Origin: Methanofastidiosum sp964630765
Lineage (GTDB): Archaea > Methanobacteriota_B > Thermococci > Methanofastidiosales > Methanofastidiosaceae
Length of the DNA stretch: 6,569 nt
Direction of reading: 5' to 3'
Assembly (NCBI GenBank): GCA_964630765.1
Contig: CAZVXE010000067.1
Location: forward strand, 1-6,569
Shown: positions 1-5,496 of the stretch, piece after piece
How positions within the stretch are numbered: the stretch's first letter is position 1
Layout of the letters: every line of letters starts with the position of its first letter
The notes under the pieces: model-generated
Databases searched by the model: none
The model's input: only the letters and a program-made list of their open reading frames with translations
Told to the model about the DNA's origin: nothing
Made by a program: the position numbers and the translations under genes

Positions 1-644
1 TCGAGGGCAAGTTTTGAATTCCATGAAAGTGACGATAGAGATATACCCCCTACTTCCCCATCATAAGGCGCACTTAAAATGGGGGCCTGAAATGATCTAG
101 ATATCTCCTTATCCAAAGGTAAGTTTTCTGCGAATAGGTTTTCAATTATCCTTCTTTCATATGGAACATCCAAATAAATAGAATCTGAGGGTAGCTCTTC
201 CCACTCCTCAATTAAAATAATAGATTCACTTTTATTCAGCTTCTCATTATAGATATATGATTTCTTTGATTTTATAATACTGATAAGGCTATAATTTTCT
301 GGAATATCCTTGCCAGAAGGTATCAATCCTATAGTAACTGCAATAGGGGTATTATAAAGAGCAGATAGCCCTATTGGCTTAGAATTAGTTTGAGATTCAA
401 TGGCAACGTTCCATGAAGAATCCATAGACATTGGGACAACATAAAGAGATATTTCTTCTAAAGATTTTCCATCTTCAGACCTACTAAATTCCTTATACCA
501 CTCTTCTACCTTACTTATTCTTTTCTTTTCAAACTCTAAGAATTCAACATTAATATATTGTCTATCCCATGGGAACTCAGAATAAGTAGGATATTTCTTC
601 CACAGATAATAATCATTAAGTCTTAAAGATTCATGATTTGCCAT
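1..644 (-). CDS. Unrecognised protein, N-terminal 214 residues (3' end outside window)
   Basis: An uninterrupted minus-strand frame runs from an ATG at 644-642 to the left edge, so the protein is longer than the 214 residues seen. It starts MANHESLRLNDYYLWKKYP. An AAGGA-type ribosome binding site lies about 5 bases upstream and a TATA-like palindrome about 30 bases upstream, which supports this start. I see no signal peptide or membrane segment. The first 70 residues are charged and aromatic-rich (WKKYP, EFPWDRQY, EEWYKEF) and probably helical. After them comes a mixed beta-type region, including VTIGLIPSGKDIPENY, a run around IILIEEWEEL, and near the edge SAPYDGEVGGISLSSLSWNS. I recognise no family or catalytic motif, and it is not the LplA catalytic domain. 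It is divergent from the lplB-like gene across 118 bases. The reading frame is well supported; the function is unknown. Confidence 0.75.
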   Translation of the reverse strand, partial: MANHESLRLNDYYLWKKYPTYSEFPWDRQYINVEFLEFEKKRISKVEEWYKEFSRSEDGKSLEEISLYVVPMSMDSSWNVAIESQTNSKPIGLSALYNTPIAVTIGLIPSGKDIPENYSLISIIKSKKSYIYNEKLNKSESIILIEEWEELPSDSIYLDVPYERRIIENLFAENLPLDKEISRSFQAPILSAPYDGEVGGISLSSLSWNSKLAL

Positions 645-672
645 TTTATCCTTCAATTGAATATTGAGAGAC

Positions 673-682
673 TTATATATAA
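673..682 (-). promoter_or_regulatory. Palindromic TATA element between divergent genes
   Basis: The perfect palindrome TTATATATAA sits about 30 bases upstream of the minus-strand ATG at 644. That spacing would give a very short 5' leader, typical of archaeal promoters. Because it is symmetric it could also bind TBP for the plus-strand lplB-like gene, which would then have a leader of about 60 bases. Confidence 0.5.
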
Positions 683-715
683 AAGTAACACAATTTCTTT
701 TTATTGATTGACTAC

Positions 716-729
716 AATATTTATTTAAG
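716..729 (+). promoter_or_regulatory. Candidate TATA box for the lplB-like operon
   Basis: AATATTTATTTAAG is centred about 40 bases before the ATG at 763. A start of transcription about 26 bases downstream would leave a leader of about 14 bases. A weak purine-rich ribosome binding site (GGTAGAAG, from 751) fits this short leader. The whole intergenic stretch is A/T-rich, so the choice between this element and the palindrome at 673-682 is uncertain. Confidence 0.4.
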
Positions 730-762
730 TTAATAATTTCATTTGGAATTGGTAGAAGAATA

Positions 763-1035
763 ATGAATATTTTTGAACATAAACGAGAAGGCGGAAAATT
801 AATTGGCGTTTCTTTTAACTATAAAAACGATATTTTTTCAGATGTCAGAATATATGGAGACTTCTTTGTCTTCCCGGAAGAAGAAATAGATAATTTAGAA
901 AAATTGATTAATCAAAAGAGCCTCCCCGAATTATTACAACTGATTGATGATTTTTTTTCTTCTGGTATTAAGGTATATGGGATAACTGCTCGAGACCTAA
1001 AGGAAGTATTTGAGAGGGCAATAAATGAAAAGTAA
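763..1035 (+). CDS. lplB: LplB-like small subunit of split lipoate-protein ligase
   Basis: This 90-residue protein resembles the stand-alone C-terminal domain of archaeal lipoate-protein ligase (LplB; bacterial LplA C-terminal domain family). Features seen are a beta-rich N-terminal half (GGKLIGVSFNY, residues 10-20), the diagnostic GDFF at 32-35 followed by PEEEI at 38-42, a helix spanning the next 20 residues, and a GI-A-DL motif near 73-79. The length matches the family (about 85-95 residues). In Thermoplasma acidophilum, LplB pairs with LplA and is needed to activate lipoate to lipoyl-AMP, which is then attached to a lysine of target proteins such as GcvH-type carriers or E2 subunits. No lplA is visible beside it. 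It is the first gene of a plus-strand unit and overlaps the radical SAM gene by 11 bases. The call rests on motif recognition from memory, not a search. Confidence 0.75.
   Translation: MNIFEHKREGGKLIGVSFNYKNDIFSDVRIYGDFFVFPEEEIDNLEKLINQKSLPELLQLIDDFFSSGIKVYGITARDLKEVFERAINEK
1012..1018 (+). promoter_or_regulatory. Ribosome binding site inside lplB for the radical SAM gene
   Basis: GAGAGGG ends 6 bases before the ATG at 1025 and lies within the end of the lplB-like frame. It decides the start of the radical SAM gene and supports translational coupling across the 11-base overlap. Confidence 0.6.
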
Positions 1036-1843
1036 GAACATATGCTATCTTTCTAAAGACTCATTCCCGAGTATTTCAATTACAGGCGAGGCATGCTACT
1101 TTTCATGCATGCATTGTAATCGTAAATATTTGAAGTTCATGATGCATGTTACTCAAGAAGATCTATATCAGAAAGCTATTGAACTAAATAATAAAGGGGC
1201 AAAAGGTATCCTTGTTAGCGGAGGACTTGACGAAAGCGGAAAGCTTCCAATTGACTATTCAATCCTTAAGAAAATAAAAAAGGATACTGACCTTATAATT
1301 AATCTACATTCTGGATTTCTAACAAGAGATGACGCAAAAGAAATAAAGAAAAGCGGAATCGATGCGGTATCCATTGATTTTGTTGGAAGTAACGATACAA
1401 TAGAAAGAATACTTAAGATACCTTTCAAGGTTTTTGATTATGAAAACTCTGTAAGATTCTTAATAGAAGAAGATGTTAATGTTATCCCTCACATATGCGT
1501 TGGCCTTGACTATGGAAAGGTCTTGGGTGAATATAATGCAGTTGAGATATTGAAAGAATATCCAATAAAAAATCTAACTTTATTAGTACTCATTAAGAAT
1601 GAACTTGAGAAAATAAGCAGCTTTGATTATGACATTCAATCAATAAAAGATTTCTTTTTTTATACAAGAAATTCTTTCCCCAATGCGAAATTATCCTTGG
1701 GGTGTATGCGCCCGAGAATCAAGGAACTGGATGAAACTGCCCTTCTCTTTGACAACATTGTAAATCCAACAAAAAACATGATTAAACTTATAAGAAATGA
1801 GTCCAATATAATTGTAAAAGAAATATGTTGTTCTGTATGTTAG
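1025..1843 (+). CDS. Radical SAM protein, biotin-synthase-related, LipS1/LipS2-like
   Basis: This 272-residue radical SAM enzyme has a CX3CX2C cluster motif (Cys24, Cys28, Cys31) that would bind the SAM-coordinating [4Fe-4S] cluster, just after a SISITGEAC strand. It also has an SGG motif (65-67) in a GILVSGGLDESGKLP run typical of the family. Further cysteines are Cys7, Cys158, Cys227 in LGCMRPR, and a C-terminal CCSVC (268, 269, 272); these could bind an auxiliary cluster that donates sulfur. The fold context and motifs match the uncharacterised biotin-synthase homologs (COG1856-like). Members of this broader set were shown in Thermococcus to be LipS1/LipS2, two radical SAM proteins that together insert sulfur into octanoyl groups to form lipoyl. 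Coupling to an LplB-like gene favours that role. Which of the two it would be, and where its partner lies, cannot be told here. Radical SAM family is near certain; lipoyl synthase subunit is inference. Confidence 0.85.
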   Translation: MKSKNICYLSKDSFPSISITGEACYFSCMHCNRKYLKFMMHVTQEDLYQKAIELNNKGAKGILVSGGLDESGKLPIDYSILKKIKKDTDLIINLHSGFLTRDDAKEIKKSGIDAVSIDFVGSNDTIERILKIPFKVFDYENSVRFLIEEDVNVIPHICVGLDYGKVLGEYNAVEILKEYPIKNLTLLVLIKNELEKISSFDYDIQSIKDFFFYTRNSFPNAKLSLGCMRPRIKELDETALLFDNIVNPTKNMIKLIRNESNIIVKEICCSVC

Positions 1844-1850
1844 TGGTCCT

Positions 1851-2201
1851 ATGGAAGAATTACCAACGATAAAAAGTAGTACAGAAATAAAAAAAATTCT
1901 AAGGTGCGCCTTTGATCTAACAGACCTTGAAGTGAGTATAACACTGATGCTTCCGCCTGAAGGAATGAGAGTTAAAGAAATTCAAAATATTCTAAAAAAA
2001 GATAGAACAACTATCCAAAAATCTTTGAAGATTTTAGTAGATAAAGAGCTAATTTTTAGAGAATCTAAATGCTGCGTTCAAGGAAAAAGAGGGCGGTACT
2101 TTGTGTATAAATCTTTAGAACGTGAAGAGATTAGAAAGAAAGTTCTGGCAAGTATCGATAAATGGTATGGAGACCTTCAGGAATCCGTTAAATCAATTTA
2201 A
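1851..2201 (+). CDS. Winged-helix transcriptional regulator with Cys-Cys wing
   Basis: This 116-residue DNA-binding protein resembles archaeal MarR/TrmB-like one-domain regulators (COG3355-like). A helix-turn-helix spans about residues 38-66: GMRVKEIQNILKK, then a recognition helix DRTTIQKSLKILVDK. It is followed by a wing about 67-88 and a C-terminal amphipathic helix (EEIRKKVLASIDKWYGDLQ) suited to dimerisation. There are three cysteines: Cys19 in the first helix and an adjacent pair, Cys74-Cys75, at the start of the wing (SKCCVQGKRGRY). A Cys pair in a wing could sense redox state or a metal, but this is inference. Only 7 bases separate it from the radical SAM stop, so it is probably co-transcribed and may regulate its own operon or the neighbouring thioredoxin. 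The effector is unknown. Confidence 0.8.
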   Translation: MEELPTIKSSTEIKKILRCAFDLTDLEVSITLMLPPEGMRVKEIQNILKKDRTTIQKSLKILVDKELIFRESKCCVQGKRGRYFVYKSLEREEIRKKVLASIDKWYGDLQESVKSI

Positions 2202-2232
2202 TTATTATATGAAAAAAATATCACACCAAAGA

Positions 2233-2240
2233 TTTTTAAG
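2233..2240 (+). promoter_or_regulatory. TATA box of the thioredoxin gene
   Basis: TTTTTAAG, preceded by a purine-rich AAAGA that could act as a BRE, is centred about 37 bases before the ATG at 2274. It predicts a leader of about 12 bases, just long enough for the ribosome binding site at 2263-2268. It indicates that thioredoxin can be expressed separately from the upstream unit. Confidence 0.55.
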
Positions 2241-2262
2241 TAATTATTCTCCTTTTAGATTT

Positions 2263-2268
2263 AGGTGA
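2263..2268 (+). promoter_or_regulatory. Strong ribosome binding site of thioredoxin
   Basis: AGGTGA matches the archaeal 16S rRNA 3' end (consensus GGAGGTGAT) and sits 5 bases before the ATG at 2274, which fixes the start. Confidence 0.75.
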
Positions 2269-2273
2269 ATTAA

Positions 2274-2597
2274 ATGGGTAAGAATACAATTGAGCTAACA
2301 GATTCAAATTTTGATCAGGAAGTATTAAAGAGTAGCAAACCTGTCGTTGTTGACTTTTGGGCAACATGGTGTGGCCCATGTCAGATGATTGCTCCTGTTA
2401 TTGAAGAAGTTGCAGGAGAACATCCAGAGTGGAAGATTGGTAAATTGGATGTTGACAAAAATATGTCAGTAGCTCAGAGATATGGAATTAGGAGCATACC
2501 AACAATTGCCATATTCAGGGACGGGAAAGTATTCGATACGATAATCGGTTTCGTGCCTAAAGAAGAGCTCATAAAAAGAATAGAAAGAAATATTTAA
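2274..2597 (+). CDS. trxA: Thioredoxin
   Basis: This 107-residue cytoplasmic thiol-disulfide oxidoreductase has the full set of thioredoxin hallmarks. These are the buried Asp27 in VVVDFWA, the classical active site Trp-Cys-Gly-Pro-Cys (Cys33 and Cys36), and the cis-proline Pro76 in RSIPTIAIF. The C-terminal FRDGKV...IIGFVPKEEL then completes the fold. The length is normal for the family and there is no signal peptide. It reduces disulfides in target proteins using electrons from a thioredoxin reductase that is not in this window. It has its own TATA box and ribosome binding site, 72 bases after the regulator gene, so it is likely a separate transcription unit. It may supply reducing power to Fe-S or lipoyl chemistry nearby, but a general housekeeping role is equally likely. 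Confidence 0.97.
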   Translation: MGKNTIELTDSNFDQEVLKSSKPVVVDFWATWCGPCQMIAPVIEEVAGEHPEWKIGKLDVDKNMSVAQRYGIRSIPTIAIFRDGKVFDTIIGFVPKEELIKRIERNI

Positions 2598-2645
2598 TTT
2601 TATTTAATACTTTTCTATTATACTATTTTTAAATAATAAAAGAAA
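2596..2645. terminator. Bidirectional A/T-rich termination zone
   Basis: The 48-base gap between the convergent thioredoxin and surface-protein genes has several T-runs on each strand: TTTT, CTTTTC and ATTTTTA on the plus strand, and TTTCTTTTATTATTT on the minus strand just past the stop at 2646. Archaeal RNA polymerase terminates at such T-tracts without a hairpin. The call is by pattern only. Confidence 0.5.
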
Positions 2646-5300
2646 TTAATTAATTATTATTTTTATAATGGCTCTGTCTTTACCACCTTTTCTTGCAGAC
2701 GGGATAGCCGTAATAAAATATTCCCCTTTAGGAACTTCTGGGGAAACATTTATTGAAAGTATAAAATTTCCAGTGCTATGAGCTTTGATATTTTGGGATT
2801 GTCCATCTATCCCGATTGATAGTCCTTGTGGCAAGTTTTCAAATCTTATGTTTACACCAATTTGAGTCAGAAATCCAGGATTATAGACTTGTGCTAGTAT
2901 TGTGTTTTTTCCTTTAGATAGTTCTATTACATAGACTTCAATTCCGTCTACAACAATAATTTCTGTAGAGTCGCTACCTTCACCTATTGTATCCTCAATC
3001 GATATAGATTCTGCATGGATAACTAATCTCGTTAATTCAACATTAGAAAATAAGACATTCTCAGGCAGAGTAACGCCTTTTTTGATGGTTGGGGGTAAAT
3101 TCTCTACTGTTATTGTGACTGTTGCTATGTTTGAGTATAAAAGGCCGTCATTCGCCTTGTATGTAAAGCTGTCGGTCCCTTGGAAATCAGAATTTGGAGT
3201 ATAAATAAATGAACCATCGGCATTTAGTGTGAGTGTACCGTAATCGACATCGTCTACAAGTATGGCAGACAATATGTCTCCTTCAACATCGAAATCATTT
3301 CCGAGCACCCCTGGTGCCACGACTACAAGTGGGGTATTCTCGTCTGTTGAGTATGTATCATTACTTGCTGTTGGGGCATCATTTTCAGCATTGACTGTGA
3401 TAGATACTGTTGAGACGTTTGAATCTACAGTACCGTCATTCACCTTAAATGTGAATGAGTCTCCACCAAAGTAGCCGGATGTTGGAGTATAAGTGAAGTC
3501 GCCCGAAGATGTGTTCAGGTCACTGATTCCTCCGTGGCCTGGGTTTGCCACAATTGAAAATGTGAGGCTATCGCCATCTATATCAGAGGCGTTAAGCTTG
3601 CCAGACTTCGGGGTGTCTTCTATTACTACAAGAGCACCGTCGAATGTTACTGGTGGATTGTTCTTCGCAGTCATCTTCCACCATGTTGAATTTGTTTCGC
3701 CCAAAGGATCCCTTACTAAAAGACCAAAATACCAATCTTTTTCTCCATTTCCTCTCAAATCATCTGTAATTGAAAAATTAGCATATGTAGATTGCCATGT
3801 TTGATTATAATCGGGGGCCGCCCATAAATTTTCGAAAGTTTGACTTACCAGCCAAACTGTTTGAACTTCATCCCCATTTGGATCTCCATTATCCTTTCCT
3901 TTCATTGTGAAGAGATATCCAAGTCCTAAGTTCTCATCATATATATAACTAGAATTTGTATCAGTTCCTCCTATAGAGAAGATAGTTGGGGCGTTTGGAG
4001 GTTTATTATTTGCTACAATAAAACCCCCCACATATTGGTCGCTTAACTTAGTTATTACACAAATTTCAGGATCGCATATTGAAAGACTTAAATCATATTC
4101 GCCATCTGGAACAGTAGTGCTATCCCAACTAAAAGATGTTAAAGTTGTATTTTCCACTAAAGTCGTTTCGATTCCATCACGAATTAAAACTAATTTGTAA
4201 GTCAATGGATCATTGTTAGCATCTGTCGCAGGCAACCATTCTATCAATATCTGTCCACTATAAGTCCCCAATTCTGGGTTTGGAGAGGTAAATATCGTCT
4301 TAGAGGGGGGCAAGTTAGGAAGTGGTGTATAAAAGAATTCATATGAGTCTGAAGTTGTTCCGGAAGTATTTGTTGCGTTTATATCTATTTTTACCCCATC
4401 AATAATGTTTACTCTTCTAGCTATATGAACATGGACATCTGGACTTCCCACTTGAACCGATGGAGCGTTCCAATTTGAAGATGGAAATCTATTGGCTGTA
4501 TACCAAGCTTGAGTAGTATATAAATTTTCATTGTGATATTTTAAATCCCATCCTCTCTGGGTAGGCTCCGCATCATTGTATAAGATTATCCAAAAATCAT
4601 CTGAAACATCAAGCCCCCCTATCTTCCCATTTGTGTCTGCCTTCAAAGGTATTAAGAAGTGAGATGAATATGTTGTGTGGTTGTGAGCAAAGCTATCAGT
4701 TCTCAAGATGCTTCCTGCATAATGAGTATTAGATTTAGTTCTCCATTCACTTTGGAAATATGAAGTAGTTTCTCCTTTTCCAACCACATAAACTTCTATG
4801 GGGGCTGAAGTACTATAGTTTCGTGGAACTGCATTCAATTCTATCCAAAAGCTCATATTTGTATCCATCTGGAAAGGATTAATAAAATGAAATAAGTGAT
4901 AATTATGCCTATGCAGTAACATGTCAGAGGGATTATTATACCATGTTGTGTCCGAACTTGCAAAAAATACCTCCGGATATATGTTGTCAGGGTATATGTA
5001 CTCTTTTTTCCAAATGTCGCCGCTTGCCCAAGTCATATCAAATTCCAAAGGTTCGCTTGCGCATACACCGTCTATATAGTAATCCCAACAATCATTTCCA
5101 GATTCACCATTAATTGCTGTGACCTTTATTTTTACTGTGTCGGCATTTGTAATGTTTGCTTCTACTGTATATCTCCCAAAATAAGATATATCTAACTCGG
5201 GAGAAATTTTCAAATCATTTATTGTAGGCGTATCCGATCCAGCGACTATATTTAATCCCACTATACTTATTAACAGAATAACAAAGATTATTTTTTTCAT
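2646..5300 (-). CDS. Secreted multidomain surface protein with cadherin-like repeats
   Basis: This is an 884-residue extracellular protein. Residues 1-21 form a Sec signal peptide (Lys-Lys, a hydrophobic core, cleavage probably after the NIVAG stretch). Residues 22-325 are an aromatic- and His-rich module. Residues 330-432 look Fn3-like (NDPLTYKL, VPDGEYDLSL), and 433-547 are another Ig-type module. Two cadherin-like, tandem-95 type repeats follow (548-640 and 640-733), then a C-terminal beta module (734-884) ending in RAIIKIIIN. There is no C-terminal membrane helix, sortase motif or PGF-type anchor. Cys71/Cys80 and Cys409/Cys414 could form disulfides, and about 15 Asn-X-Ser/Thr sites suggest N-glycosylation. 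No catalytic domain is recognised; a role in the cell envelope, adhesion or extracellular binding is inferred. The start is set by a GAGGAT ribosome binding site and the signal peptide. Confidence 0.9.
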   Translation of the reverse strand: MKKIIFVILLISIVGLNIVAGSDTPTINDLKISPELDISYFGRYTVEANITNADTVKIKVTAINGESGNDCWDYYIDGVCASEPLEFDMTWASGDIWKKEYIYPDNIYPEVFFASSDTTWYNNPSDMLLHRHNYHLFHFINPFQMDTNMSFWIELNAVPRNYSTSAPIEVYVVGKGETTSYFQSEWRTKSNTHYAGSILRTDSFAHNHTTYSSHFLIPLKADTNGKIGGLDVSDDFWIILYNDAEPTQRGWDLKYHNENLYTTQAWYTANRFPSSNWNAPSVQVGSPDVHVHIARRVNIIDGVKIDINATNTSGTTSDSYEFFYTPLPNLPPSKTIFTSPNPELGTYSGQILIEWLPATDANNDPLTYKLVLIRDGIETTLVENTTLTSFSWDSTTVPDGEYDLSLSICDPEICVITKLSDQYVGGFIVANNKPPNAPTIFSIGGTDTNSSYIYDENLGLGYLFTMKGKDNGDPNGDEVQTVWLVSQTFENLWAAPDYNQTWQSTYANFSITDDLRGNGEKDWYFGLLVRDPLGETNSTWWKMTAKNNPPVTFDGALVVIEDTPKSGKLNASDIDGDSLTFSIVANPGHGGISDLNTSSGDFTYTPTSGYFGGDSFTFKVNDGTVDSNVSTVSITVNAENDAPTASNDTYSTDENTPLVVVAPGVLGNDFDVEGDILSAILVDDVDYGTLTLNADGSFIYTPNSDFQGTDSFTYKANDGLLYSNIATVTITVENLPPTIKKGVTLPENVLFSNVELTRLVIHAESISIEDTIGEGSDSTEIIVVDGIEVYVIELSKGKNTILAQVYNPGFLTQIGVNIRFENLPQGLSIGIDGQSQNIKAHSTGNFILSINVSPEVPKGEYFITAIPSARKGGKDRAIIKIIIN
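3102..3659 (-). repeat. Two tandem cadherin-like (tandem-95) protein repeats
   Basis: Residues 548-640 and 640-733 of the surface protein are two diverged copies of a unit of about 93 residues. Each begins NxPPV or NDAPT. Each then has an acidic turn (DIDGDSLT in the first, DFDVEGDIL in the second), a GxFxYTP strand (SGDFTYTPTSGYFGGDSFTF against DGSFIYTPNSDFQGTDSFTY) and an NDG...SN...VxITV end strand. The acidic turns resemble calcium sites of cadherin-like folds. The repeat is at protein level; the DNA copies are clearly diverged. Confidence 0.85.
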
Positions 5301-5304
5301 TAGT

Positions 5305-5310
5305 ATCCTC
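5305..5310 (-). promoter_or_regulatory. Ribosome binding site of the surface protein
   Basis: On the minus strand GAGGAT lies 4 bases before the ATG at 5300. It supports this start and the signal peptide that follows. Its last bases fall in one arm of a short inverted repeat (TAGTAT at 5322-5327 and ATACTA at 5301-5306, minus-strand reading). Confidence 0.7.
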
Positions 5311-5370
5311 TTAATTATTACATACTAGCAAGAGTAATCGTTGTAAAATTAATATTGTATGGATAATCAA

Positions 5371-5389
5371 AGTTTATAAATATTTGGTT
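5371..5389 (-). promoter_or_regulatory. Promoter (BRE/TATA) of the surface protein
   Basis: Reading the minus strand, AACCAAATATTTATAAACT contains a BRE-like purine/A stretch followed by TATTTATAAA, a near-ideal archaeal TATA box. It predicts transcription starting near 5351 with a leader of about 50 bases, longer than those of the other genes here. It makes the surface gene independent of the SepRS gene upstream. Confidence 0.65.
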
Positions 5390-5465
5390 AATCTCTCCCT
5401 ATTGGATAGTCGCCACAAATAAATTAGAAAAATTAAACTCTTTAGAACTAATATAGTCTAAACAA

Positions 5466-5496
5466 TCAAAAATAATTCAAAGAAAGAACATAAAAA
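5466..5496 (-). terminator. T-rich terminator after the SepRS gene
   Basis: Immediately past the SepRS stop (5499-5497) the minus strand reads TTTTTA, then TTCTTTCTTTG, then ATTTTTG. This series of T-tracts is typical of intrinsic termination in archaea. The rest of the 196-base gap (5301-5496) holds the surface-gene promoter and no RNA gene that I can recognise. Confidence 0.45.

Noticed and set aside
2202..2273. Thioredoxin as the fourth gene of the lplB operon
   Set aside because: The 72-base gap contains a good TATA box and an AGGTGA ribosome binding site at the right distances, so a separate promoter is the simpler reading; some readthrough cannot be excluded.
3262..3474. Plus-strand open frame of 70 codons
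   Set aside because: It lies wholly antisense to the cadherin-like repeats of the surface protein, is Ser/Thr-rich as expected of a shadow frame, and has no convincing ribosome binding site.
3493..3804. Plus-strand open frame of 103 codons
   Set aside because: It is antisense to the well-supported surface protein, its protein resembles no family, and the coding evidence is all on the opposite strand.
5395..5415. Small RNA or tRNA-like element around CTATTGGATAG and TCGCCAC
   Set aside because: The inverted repeat is only 4 bases per arm, there is no cloverleaf and no C/D box pair, so it is likely chance.
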